Shown here: positions 1-13,564 of the stretch, piece by piece
Layout of the letters: each line of letters starts with the position of its first letter
How positions within the stretch are numbered: position 1 is the first letter of the stretch
Source of the DNA: Batrachochytrium dendrobatidis JAM81
Lineage: Eukaryota > Chytridiomycota > Chytridiomycetes > Rhizophydiales
Assembly: GCF_000203795.2 (NCBI RefSeq)
Contig: NW_006281101.1
Span: 1,451,279-1,515,278, forward strand
DNA length: 64,000 nucleotides
Reading direction: 5' to 3'
Program-made: the position numbers and the translations under genes
The notes under the pieces: model-generated
Databases searched by the model: none
What the model was told of the DNA's origin: nothing
What the model saw: only the letters and a program-made list of their open reading frames with translations

Positions 1-53
1 ATACAATCGAATTGTGGTTTGATGAAATCGCTGTCCTCCGATTACAGAATGGT

Positions 54-2084
54 TTACATTAGATCACGCAGTGCTAGCTGAACATTCTCATCAAACGCAT
101 TTCCTAGTAAAATCAAATCATTTCGCATCTCCTGTGTGAGCTGCATTTTTCTTAGCTTCATCTCTTCACAAATACTGATGGCTGAAAAGACATCTCGTGT
201 GTTGACGCAGCACCGAATGAAAAGTGCATAAGCCTTCACATCTGCATCAACGCCATCACGCTTCATGCACCATCGTAGTTCTTTGAGTGCAAATAAGCCG
301 AAATTGTATGTCTGGGAGCAAGCACTGAGAAAATAGATATAGAGCTCTAAAGAAGGCTGAATTCCTGCATGTCGTATATCACGAAGTCGTTGTGCAGCAA
401 CATCCATGCAATTTCCATTACAAAATGCATGGATGGCATGAACTACAAGGTTGGAGTTGTGTACTATTCCGCGACTGATCATATGGTTTTCAAATTGAAT
501 CAGATACAACGACACATATTTTGTCGCTTCCCTTGCTGCAGCTTGAAAGGCTAAAGAATATGTCGTTTGGGTGGGTCTGATTCCTGCTGCTTCCATGCGG
601 TATACAACTTTTACGGCTTCCATTCCAATCCTACCAGGGTATTCCTCAATTGAAGTGTGTTGATTCTTCATGCACGAAAGAAGGGCATGATAGTTTTCAA
701 GCTCAGGAACATACCCACGTTGCTCAAAATCATGAAACGTTTTAAAAAGATGCATGATGCTGCTGAATTTTCCAGACTGGTGAGGCAACGTAGTTGCCAA
801 ATATTTAATGATGGCATCCATGATAGGTTGAGTGGGTTGTGTATGTTGGTTGAGCACATCGTTTACAATCGTGTTGCATTGAGCAAGCCATTCTTTCCGT
901 TTTAATCGCATCGGTCCGTCTACGTAAGATCTGCTAAACAGATTAATCGATATGCTACCATTCAAATCTGAATGAGAGTTTTTCTCGTCTACTTTAAATT
1001 CATTAGCGGTATTGTTTGCAGGATCAAGACACACAAGTACACCAGTAGCATCAAGCATTGCTATATCAAATTCTAATGATACTTTTTCAAGAACAGCTGT
1101 TGGTAAATGAGATCGGAACCATCGCGATTGTGCATCTACCAAAGAAGGATCCCCAGTTGCAGATGCTGCATTCATAACACCAGCAATTATCCGTTTTACA
1201 ACTGCTGTATCGTGGTAAATTGAATCCGTCCAATCCATCTCTTTAAATAACTCCTGAAGAAACTCGAATCTTTCCATAATACGCTCACGTACTGGAGGAA
1301 TCTTTTGGTCAGCAAAGATATACAGACTCAGGATGCTACGCATAGTAGGATTTTGAATTAATGGCACGGATTTTTCAATGGCTGTATATGAAGTTCGTTT
1401 GCACTAAAGCGTCACAACAAGATGAACCATCAAAGTGTTGATATAATCAGTACCAAGGAATGAATCTAGATTAGCAACATTTGAAAACCACTACAATACA
1501 TTGGATGAAATCAATCTACTCACCGCCAGTAGCAAAACTAGAGATCCGATTGGATCCAAATGAGTAGTGTTCCGTATGACAGCATCGCCAATCTGCATAG
1601 TCAACAGGTTCCCATACGGCCACGCAGCAATTTGATCGGCAACAATAAAGCAGTGAATGGGTTGAATGCATCGACCATCTTCAAATAAATCCGATATGAC
1701 TTGCACAAACCGACTTGCATCTTGATCTGGCTTGAAGTGTTTTAAAAATATAGACAAGGCCAAAGGAGTCCAAGATGGATGGCCATTCAAAGCAAGATAG
1801 TCAAGCGCCGACTTGTCATCACCTGCTCTTGCATAAATAGTCAATTGCTGTTCAAAATCAGCTGGATTGTACTGGGTATGTGTAGTCAATCCTTTTGATG
1901 GTTTTTTTGATATAATTCTGGGTTGAAAGACAGATGATGATTGGTATGAAGCCGAGGACACAGAGAATGGTTGGATGTTGTCTAATTTGGACTGTAATGG
2001 ATGGCTAATTCTATGAGTTCTAGACTGCCATGCCTTGGCAAACAACAGCTGCCGCAAAGGTCTTCTGCACAAGACTTGGGGCAT
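54..2084 (-). CDS. PPR-like mitochondrial protein
   Basis: Two coding exons, 2084-1524 and 1403-54, are joined by a GTGAGT...TTTAG intron that keeps the frame. The first exon begins MPQVLCRRPLRQLLFAKAW, rich in Arg, Ala and Leu with no acidic residue, as expected of a mitochondrial presequence. The second exon carries degenerate pentatricopeptide-type helical repeats, such as the segments around GIRPTQTTYSLAF and AGIQPSLELYIYFLSAC, where the typical 'G-hydrophobic-x-P-x-x-x-T/L-Y' spacing can be read. Members of this family bind organellar RNA or sit on the mitochondrial ribosome. I cannot assign a named orthologue. The family call is from pattern, the location is inference. Total is about 630 residues. 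It is tandem with prohibitin-2 on the same strand, 195 bases apart. Confidence 0.6.
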
Positions 2085-2279
2085 TCCTTGCTAATCTCAA
2101 GCTAACAACAAAACCAAAAGAAAATATCGGATTTTGGTCATTTTAGGATTCTGACTTTCTAATCCAATCGTAACAGACAATTCAAACTATCTGACAGAAA
2201 CTTCCACAACTTGTCAACTGAAATAAAACATGGGCATAAGTTCATTATTGCTTTTTAGCGAAATGGTAAAACGAGTTTG

Positions 2280-3728
2280 TTATTTCTGACCAGCACCAAC
2301 AAGATCGCGAACCTAATCAATACAACACCAGAAAACAAATCAATGCCAATTCTTATTTTTATCAGCAATCAACCTGCAGCACTTACATTCAACAAAAGAC
2401 CATCGCTGTCAATAAACACCCGGTTGTTTGAGTTTGCAATAGTGGTAGCAATATCACGAGCCGTGTCCAGTCTTCTAAGCTCTAAAAATCCAGGCGAATT
2501 TTTGATGGCATCACCAATAAGTTCTGCTGATTTGGCTTCTCCTTCTGCCTTGACAATAATAGATTGCTTCTCTTGTTTTGCACGATCTACAATGTATGAG
2601 GCACGCTGAGCCTCCTGTTGAGCTGTTGAAAGTAGGTAGAAAAGTGTTACAAAAATGAAGTGATCCAGACCAAACCAAAAATCCAAATCAGCAACTTACC
2701 AATTTGCTTGGCTTCAACGGCATGAGTAAATTCGGGACTAAATGCAACGTGTGTAATGGAAACATCGTCAAGAGCAATATTGAATTGACCAGCTCGAAGA
2801 AAAAGATGATCACGAATGAGTTTGGAAACCTAAATACAATCAAACCAATTCAGCAATTCAAGCAGTAGAATGGGGTTCAGGCCAAAACATCAACCCATGT
2901 ATAAACTACTCAAACTTACACGTTCACGCTGAGTGATCAGCTGTGATGCATTGAATTGTGCGACTACACTCTTCAAAACCTCATTGACAACAGAGGGCAG
3001 AACCCGCTCGTCAAAATCAACTCCAAGTGTACGATAAATTTCTGGAAGGTATTGAATAATGGGACGAGATAGCACACGAACGGTAATATTGACCATTTGC
3101 AGATCTAGTTGTTGATATTTTAAAGAGTTAAAATCAAACATCTACCAAAAAACAATATACCATATATTACCTTTGGTTCCAGTAAGTGATGCAATGTTTC
3201 GAGGTTTGGCACGAACATCGTAGATGATGGGAGTTTCAAACCAAGGAATGTTGAAATGAGTTCCTTCAGAATAAACTTCGTTTGAAACACCATTGATCCT
3301 GGAATATTTGACGGCACGATGACCACCATCAACTAGATTGATAGTGATTTCAATTGGAATAAAAGTGATCAAAGGTTAACAATACATGAAAGGGAAGTAT
3401 ATCTATCAATCATTGAATCAGTGTATTTCAGATGAGATGGGTATAATAAACCGTTGCACATCAAAATGCATGCCAATTTTCTAATCAAACACTTTAAAAC
3501 ATTCAAGACTCTCGGTTCACATAAACAGCAAGAATTGATCGTACCATTAAAGAGGGAAGAATTGATCGCAGTTCCAAAAGCAACAAGACCAACAAGAGCA
3601 CCGGCCGAACCAATGATTCCGCCTATTCCAGGACCATCTGAACCAGAGCTTCCACGGCCACTTCCTCCACTCGAAGATGTCTTTGCTAGTAACTGGTTAA
3701 GTACCTGTCGAAAGGGTGCACGAGCCAT
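2280..3728 (-). CDS. PHB2: prohibitin-2 (inner mitochondrial membrane scaffold)
   Basis: Subunit of the ring-shaped prohibitin complex of the mitochondrial inner membrane, which supports m-AAA protease control and cristae. The N terminus [12 protein letters not shown] is followed by a Gly/Ser-rich stretch and a hydrophobic anchor ([13 protein letters not shown]). Then comes the PHB/SPFH domain with the hallmark pieces [35 protein letters not shown] and [20 protein letters not shown], and a coiled-coil Ala/Glu region ([20 protein letters not shown]). PHB2 rather than PHB1 is indicated by the longer N terminus and the [14 protein letters not shown] match. At least six exons are visible. The last is tiny (2280-2312), spliced after ...LLLN, and gives the C terminus [10 protein letters not shown]. 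The start at 3728 is the only suitable Met. It diverges from the helicase gene across 176 bases. Confidence 0.93.
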
Positions 3729-3904
3729 GATGATCTGACAGTTGAATAAAGCAGATTGTCAATTCAATTTCTGAAAGAGTGAAACTACACACGTGACTAT
3801 ACCATCCTGCCAATCCGTGCTGTTCTTCACACAGCCAATCACATCAAGTCAATGCCAATTACTTGAAATTATTTTTATTGCCTTCTAAACTCGACACTCG
3901 ATTC
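3729..3904. promoter_or_regulatory. divergent promoter PHB2 / DBP4 with CACGTG box
   Basis: The 176 bases between two divergent start codons must hold both promoters. A perfect E-box-like palindrome CACGTG lies at 3790-3795, 62 bases upstream of the PHB2 ATG. The same hexamer occurs in three other promoters of this window (20755, 39679, 57829). In fungi CACGTG is bound by bHLH factors of the Cbf1/Pho4 type; binding here is inferred only. No TATA box is clear. Confidence 0.45.
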
Positions 3905-6900
3905 ATGGCTTCACTCGCAATGTCTGCAGATGAACCGCAATCATTCAGAATCCGAACTGCTGCAAAGAAAAAAAAGAACCGAAAACAGAAGCCTATCGCT
4001 CCTTCTAAAAAAGACTTGAAGCGTCAGCAAAGCCATGCCGAATTGGCTCATCTAAAAGAGCAAACGAAATGCGAGGTTCGGCATGAATCTGCAATCATGC
4101 ATAATGTACAATTTACTAATGTTTTATTCATGTAAACGGCCTGATATTGCTTTGATAGAGTCTGATTCTTGGCATTCAAGACTTGAAGTTTTTTGCTCAG
4201 CTTCCACTTTCAAAACCGACACAACAAGGTACTGCACAATCATCCATTCTGGCAACTGTTTTATACTTGAATCCTGTTGCTAAATATAAAATATACAGGA
4301 CTTTCCAAGTGCAATTTTGTTCAGTTTACGGAAATTCAAAAAGCCTCGTTACCCTTTGCGCTCTGCAGTCGAGATGTGCTAGGTGCAGCTAAAACTGGAT
4401 CAGGAAAAACACTAGCATTTATTTTGCCTGTTCTAGAAGTGTTGTACAGGGAATCATGGTCTCAGATGGACGGTGTCGGTGCTGTTATTATCTCGCCTAC
4501 TCGTGAACTTGTAAGCAGCGTTGAGTTGTATTTTCAGTTTAATTGTCAAGGTGTCGATAAATTCATGTGGATTTAACAGAGGTTTTGATAGGCTTTGCAA
4601 ATATTTGATGTGCTGCGCAAAGTTGGTCGGTATCATTCTCTCTCTGCTGGCTTGCTAATTGGTGGCAAGGACCTCAAGTCAGAGCAAGACCGTGTTGCTC
4701 GCATGAATATATTGGTATGCACTCCTGGAAGATTGCTGCAGCACATGGATCAAACACCCGAGTTTATATGTGATAATTTGAAACTTCTCGGTAAATCATG
4801 CATGTTTATATACTGGTGCTACCAAAACGCATCCAGTTTGATTGCTGAACTTGCTTGTGTTTCATCTTTATATTCTAATATTGAGCATTGCGGTTTTCTA
4901 GTTTTGGATGAAGCCGATCGCATTCTAGACAATGGGTTTGAAAAAACTATCAATGCAATCATAGCAAATTTGCCAAAATCTCGACAAACACTCTTATTTT
5001 CGGCTACACAAACCAAGTCTGTTCGTGATCTTGCTCGTCTCAGTCTACAGGCAAGTCTGCCTTGACTCAATTTGCATTCATTTATCTAGTTCATCTCATT
5101 TTTTTAATGTTTGTTTGAGATTAGAATCCAGAATACGTGGCTGTTCACGATAATGCCGAACAGAGCACACCAAAAAATTTGATTCAAAAGTACTTGGTGT
5201 GCACACTTGATAAAAAACTAGACATTCTTTTTTCATTCATCAAGACGCATCTGAAGCAGAAAATACTCGTGTTTCTTTCTAGCTGCAAACAGGTATACTA
5301 TTTTTTGCTTGAAACACCGTCTCGTTTTGTTCAAGTCAGTGGTCTAATCATTCTGCTGTTGATATGATGCACATTGTGGTTAGGTACGGTTTGTTTTTGA
5401 AACATTTTGCAAAATGCAGCCTGGTATGCCTCTTTTGTGTCTTCACGGAAAGCAAAAACAAGCCAAGCGAGTCGCTATTTTTGAACAATACTGTCGTAAA
5501 CAAGGTGCGTGTTTGTTTGCAACCGACATAGCTGCTCGTGGTCTTGATTTCCCAGCAGTAGACTGGGTAGTTCAGGTTGACTGTCCAGAAGATGCTGCTA
5601 CATATATCCATCGTGTTGGTCGTACAGCCAGATACGAATCTCACGGCCAGGCTCTTTTGCTTCTTCTTCCATCTGAAAAGGATGCTATGCTTCTTTCTCT
5701 TGAACAAAAAAAAGTGCCCATTACAGAAATCAAAGTCAATCCTTCCAAAACCATTTCTATCCAATCGCAGCTATCTGCTCTTTGCACTCAATCTCCTGAT
5801 ATCAAATATCTGGGTCAAAAGGCATTTATTTGCTACTTGAGATCAATTTATCTTCAAGCCAACAAAAGCATTTTTAATGTTGAACAAATGCCTGTTGATC
5901 TCTTTGCTGAATCTTTGGGATTACCCGGTGCACCCAAGATCAAATTTATTCAAAAACTTGCAGGAAAAAATGTTTCACGACAGATTCAAAAATCCATGAG
6001 CATGATGGATTCTGATGACGATAACGAGGCGTCGAGTGCCTTGCAACCCAAATCCAAAGCACTTGAAAAGGAGCATCCCAAAGATACAGACACGGCTGAT
6101 CTACTTTCTCCAAAAGTGCCCAAAAAAGTGAAAACTCGAGTTGATAAAATGTTTGAAAAAAAGAATCTGACAGTGCTTTCGGAACATTATGCCAAACTCA
6201 AAAACCAAAGTGAATCAGATACCAATGACGATGAACAAGACTTTTTACAAATCAAACGTGCAAATCACGATATTGACGACAAGGATATATCAAGCCATGC
6301 ATCTGCTCAAGAAATTACTCATCGACAGCGACTCAAGTTAAAAAAGAAGGCTTTGGCTCAACTTGGGCTAAGCAAAAAGGTTATTTTTGACGAGGAAGGT
6401 AATCCTGTCAATGCATTCCAAATGGAAACTTTGGACGAGTTTGAAAAGTCGCAGGATATTGCTTCAAGACAGAAAGGATATATAGAAACATCCACTGCTG
6501 CCATGAAAGAAGCAGATGAAATGGATCGCATTGTTCATCGAGCAAAACTTGCAGAGAGAAAACGAACTCAAAAACAAAAGGAAAAAAACTTGCGTCGTGA
6601 AGAGGTAAACCAATTCAGATATTACAGCTTATGGTGTTGATAACCAAGGATTCTAATTTAAAGAGTTGATGGGTTCTATCATTTGGACACCCTATCTTAT
6701 CACTGTTTTTGTTTGTATTTAGAGTGGTCCTAGTTTCCAAGTTACGTTGGGCTCACGCGATGACGATCCATCCAACGACGGTTTTATTGATGCATTCAGC
6801 GGTAGCGATTACCATTCCGACGCTTCCTACAATGATGACACAGCTTCTCTCAATTCGTTCCAGAAATATGAATTGTCAATGGAGGAAAACGATGGTGCAT

Positions 6901-7067
6901 CTCAGGATCAGACCAAAACTGCTTCCAAACGTCATCGTGACCTACAAACCGATGCTGATTACAAGGTACTCGAGCCAGTTGAAAAAAGAACCAAACGACC
7001 CAAAGTACTGGACAGTATGAACACCCAATCGCTTGAAGATTTGGCGTTGGAACTGCTTGGCCATTAG
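3905..7067 (+). CDS. DBP4: DEAD-box RNA helicase Dbp4/DDX10, ribosome biogenesis
   Basis: Nucleolar ATP-dependent RNA helicase needed for early 18S rRNA processing and U14 snoRNA release. Visible motifs in order: Q-motif region ([19 protein letters not shown]), motif [10 protein letters not shown], Ia PTREL, Ib [32 protein letters not shown] region [19 protein letters not shown] and [13 protein letters not shown]. After the core, the segment [15 protein letters not shown] and [11 protein letters not shown] is characteristic of the Dbp4/DDX10 subfamily. The tail is Lys/Asp/Glu-rich with predicted coiled coil and ends [12 protein letters not shown]. About seven exons with short introns. The Met at 3905 (MASLAMSAD) is chosen; an upstream in-frame Met at 3863 is possible. 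It converges on the DLD gene. Confidence 0.93.
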
Positions 7068-7371
7068 TCCAAGTATATTATCTTTCATATAATAAACACT
7101 ACCAGTAAGTTGGTTTTAAAACTTGGGGTTTTGGCGTAATATTCTTAAATGTAACAACCCAGTATATTCAAAAAAGGTGTCATGGAAGCAAATGTATTGA
7201 ACCTGAACTCGTGTAACATGTGAAACAGAATGCATAAAATATTGAGGTTGGGATGCATCCAAAAGTAAAGTATGCCAATTATTGGATAAAATCTGACTTT
7301 TGTAGTAATGGAAATCAATAGTTGGACAGATTCCAGCCATTGGCATAAATTTTAGTCGATTCCGAGTTGAA
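7068..7371. other. gene-free stretch between convergent genes
   Basis: About 300 bases between the stop codons of DBP4 and the lipoamide dehydrogenase gene. It should hold both 3' UTRs. A 76-codon minus-strand frame here has no recognisable similarity and no supporting splice or start context, so I do not call it. AATAAA-like sequence is seen soon after the DBP4 stop (around 7090). Confidence 0.5.
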
Positions 7372-10212
<2,841 letters not shown>

Positions 10213-10398
10213 TTTATGTAAAGTGGTGAAAATCAGACTGATTGTCGAGCATCGATTTCATGCGATTCGACTTTTGAAATGTCAAAACTTGTGGTTTGCT
10301 GAGCATTGACAATCTGTTACAATGGAATCAATTCAAGGCAGTTTATGAGTGTCATACAGTATAAAGTTGTCTTTGAACTTGCTACAAATCACTACTTA

Positions 10399-10809
10399 CT
10401 GTCGTGTCCACGTAAAACTAACCATCAAACTGCATAATAGCCAATCTCGTAGTATAAAAGTATTAATTTACTGCATAATATTGTCTTGTTGCTTGGTTTT
10501 GCATAATTGAATACACATCAAACTCCTCTTTCGTGCAGACCAAATATTACAGTAAGTGATTGGCATGAAAACATTCATTCCTGAAATTGCTTTAATCTAA
10601 ATTGCAAACATACGAGATTAGAATACAAGAATGAGATTAAACAGTTGAATCCAACAATTACACAGTAATGTCCAAAGTGTGATAATCTGCTCAAAATCAG
10701 TTTTTAAATCCATCGTCGCTGTGCTTATCAATTTCTACCAAAACAGTGAATATTTCGTTGTTTATTCTCTAAAATCAAGTCAAAAAAGTGTTCCATTTTA
10801 CGTGAATCC
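10399..10809. repeat. candidate inverted-repeat element (MITE-like copy 1, weak)
   Basis: The right end AGTGTTCCATTTTACGTGAAT (10785-10806) matches the right end of the better copies at 50.9 and 57.7 kb. The left end CTGTCGTGTCCACGTAAAAC (10400-10417) matches the left end of the copy at 57.5 kb (CTGTCGTATTCACGTAAA). The interior is diverged and I cannot align it well, so the pairing of ends is an inference. It occupies most of the 636-base gap between the DLD and INSIG start codons, so it may form part of either promoter. Nothing else is recognisable in the gap. Confidence 0.4.
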
Positions 10810-10848
10810 AACTTGATTCTTTTTATTGCTAGCATCATCTGCTATCGA

Positions 10849-12174
10849 ATGTCATCACATCCAACTTCAAGCGACACTGACGTGAATCAGCGTCCAAATA
10901 TCGACAAGAATACCATCCATACCTGCAAGTCTGTCAATAAGAGTATTGGCAACATTAGAATCAAAAGCCGTGCCTTTACAATCTCACGAGGAAGTAGCAG
11001 TGCAGATATGCGGCTGCTGTCTCGATTAATCGTTCTGTTTGCATTTGGCTCAGTACTTTCGTTGTTGGTCGATTCCTTGCAACGCAGCCATCACATTACT
11101 CGCTGGCCTCAATCATCTCGCTCTGATGGACTGGGATCAATCAGCAGTGTGTTTGAATATGCTTTTTTAATGGCATCAGCATGGAGAGGTGGATCTGGCT
11201 CACTTTTCTCCACTGCAGGTTGGGTACCATTATCATGTGGGCTTTCTGCATGTCTTATGGGTACACTCTATCCATTACTGGACCAGTGGCTTCTATCTCG
11301 ACAACAGGTTCTGGGCGTTAGAAGAGACTGGTCCAGTGCTCTAAGGTATGTTCAACACTTGTAACCTGCTTCAAATCAAAAGGAATCGCATGAATTGAAT
11401 GATATGCCACAACCTTTTATGCTGAATGGGCTCTGTTACGCTGGCCCTGTCTTACTAACCATCTTCCTATCCTTGCCATCTATTTCTGACTACTTTTCAA
11501 TTCTATTAAATATCTAATTCCATTCACGTGCGTCTCTTGTCATTCAACCTGCTGTCAATCCACACGCGGTCCTTCTGTTCGTGTTAAACTTTGCCACGTT
11601 GATGGCTATCGTTTGCGCTTAGATGCTGTGGGGGCTTCATTGGTAAGCCATTCAACTATCTGCATTGCTATCAACTTGATCATCTTATTGACTTTGTACT
11701 GTAATTACACAACCTTTCAAAGGCATTAGCTATGCTGCATCGGTATGTTGGTTGTTTTTACTACAATGTCTTGCGAGTATACCTTGTAATGATTTTTATA
11801 TTATTAGAAATTGACATTGGCCAGTAGTATTCACATGTCAGTAACTTTGGCACTCCTTGCTCTTGGTCTGTGGTATTTGTTTGATCGCACGATCCATGGC
11901 TTTGTTGTCTCGTTCATTGGTGCAGCAATTGGAACACTTGTCGTGTCGATGCTTGTCCAGAATGGCGTATATAGGTACTGTTTAATCAAGTGTTGATGCT
12001 TTACCTGTAATCCTAACCAGATTCGATTTCTTACTCGCTGCGTTTTCAAATCTTTGACTATTGCTACCACTCTTCAGCTTTACACAAGCAGATCTCTTTG
12101 GAGTTCGATCATGGGTCCCTTGTATTTTGTATACGGCATGCATATGCATAGGATCAATTGGTCGACTATTGTAA
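10849..12174 (+). CDS. INSIG family protein (ER sterol-regulatory membrane protein)
   Basis: Homologue of INSIG/Ins1/Nsg proteins, ER membrane proteins that bind HMG-CoA reductase or SCAP and couple sterol level to synthesis. Evidence: GWVPLSCGLSACLMGTLYPL (the family's W-V-P-x-x-C-G motif), the block with ALLALGLWYLFDRT, MLVQNGVYRFTQADL, and the last exon GVRSWVPCILYTACICIGSIGRLL, which matches the conserved C-terminal 'RSWLPC.xF..G...G.IGR.L' pattern. Hydrophobic segments fit a six-span protein (e.g. RLLSRLIVLFAFGSVLSLLV). The N terminus (first ~60 residues) is polar and unconserved. Five or more exons; the start is the first ATG in frame (MSSHPTSSDTD). No sterol partner gene is in the window. 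The family assignment is strong; target specificity is unknown. Confidence 0.88.
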
Positions 12175-12480
12175 TGATAATTCAGCAGCTATAGTCTGTG
12201 TACCATTGATTTTTATGACCCGATCGGCATCCTCCAACCTCTAATATCTTAAATTCGACCTCGACTTAAATCGTTTGGTCCATTGTGTCTATTTTTCTCC
12301 TTTCTAGATGAATCGGCTCTGATAACCGGAAGTCGAGAGGTTTATGTTTTTAATTCTATGTTGCCTTATCCTCTATTTCTCCAAATTATCGAGACTATTA
12401 TTTGCAATTCTCTTGTTCGTTATTCAATACATATTTCTTTTTTAATACAAACATGTTGATTTGGAAAATGGTTGGAGAAA
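12175..12480. other. gene-free stretch between convergent genes
   Basis: About 306 bases between the INSIG stop and the stop of the deacylase gene. It is AT-rich and must contain both 3' ends. I see no ORF, repeat or structured RNA in it. Confidence 0.5.
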
Positions 12481-13415
12481 CTACTTGTTGTCTGTATCAA
12501 GTATAATTGTCACTGGTCCCTCATTAACAATATCTACTTTCATCATGGCTCCAAAAACGCCGTCTATACATTATAAATCCATTAGTTGCATTGCATCTAA
12601 ACCCATCAAGCTTTTTCAACGAATAATCAAGCCACAATCTATGCACAATAGTAATAAAATCAAACCCTTACCTTTGATTTTTTCTGGATCATAAGCAGCT
12701 CTCATCTTTTCCAAGAATCGATTATACATATCCTGACTCTGTGTTTTTCATGGCTGATTGACACAGTCCAACACAATCGTAATAAAAACATGAGTTAATC
12801 CATCATCCTACACACAATGACTCGAACCAGTTTGACAGAATTACCTAGATGAAAATCAGGTTTATTTCCTTTGGATGTTTTGGCATACAAGGTGAACTGG
12901 CTCACTAAACAAATGAATCATAATGGAATCAATTCAACAAGCAAGACAAGAATCAATTCAAACAAGCGATTGCTTACCACATAATACATCACCATTGATA
13001 TCTTTGATGTTGGCATCCCATTGCTTACCGCTTTGTGTTCCTTGAAACACTTTTAATCCCATGATTTTTTTTGTTCTGATTAGACCATTAGGGTTAGTTT
13101 ATTCTATTGCAATGATCTTGGTGATCAAATGTATACATGAACAGTACAACTTGCATGTAATCCATTTCAGTGTCCGTATCGCCAACCTGGTTACCCATTG
13201 AATGCAGGGTTAGTACAGGGGAAGATGTAGATTCAATGGGATGGAATACTTGCTTTTAGACCCACAAGAATACATAGACCGTTGTTGATACGGCTCACTA
13301 CTGTGCCATCAACTGTTGGTTTGACAAAGAGTTAGTGTAGTGTTTTGTGTAATGTGGAGGAATGGATACGACCTGTGACACTCGCACTGCTGACTCGTTG
13401 AATCACTGCTCTCAT
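12481..13415 (-). CDS. DTD1: D-aminoacyl-tRNA deacylase
   Basis: Proofreading enzyme that hydrolyses D-aminoacyl-tRNA (and mischarged Gly-tRNA-Ala) in the cytosol. Read from the complement, exons give MRAVIQRVSSASVT, VDGTVVSRINNGLCILVGL, VGDTDTEMDYM, IRTKKIMGLKVF, the catalytic-site SQFTLYAKTSKGNKPDFH, and the final GVFGAMMKVDIVNEGPVTIIL. The SQFTL and Gly-cisPro (NEGPVT) motifs that form the chiral-proofreading pocket are both present. At least six exons over about 0.93 kb for a protein of the usual ~150-170 residues, so introns make up about half of the gene. It lies 149 bases downstream of the COPI beta gene, same strand. Confidence 0.9.
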
Positions 13416-13564
13416 GAATCGGTAATCAAGCAGTCAAATCAAAATTACTTTATTTGAAAATGTAAGATGTGGATAGTAGTTTAATCCCAAGACAGGAGAG
13501 CAGAATCCCTTGACAAGATCGTTGCTGATTCAGTCTTAAAAACACCCTACTTTCATATAGGGAT

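Noticed and set aside
7116..7346. 76-codon minus-strand frame downstream of DLD
   Set aside because: The DLD stop is at 7372-7374, and the frame lies in the shared 3' region with no family similarity.
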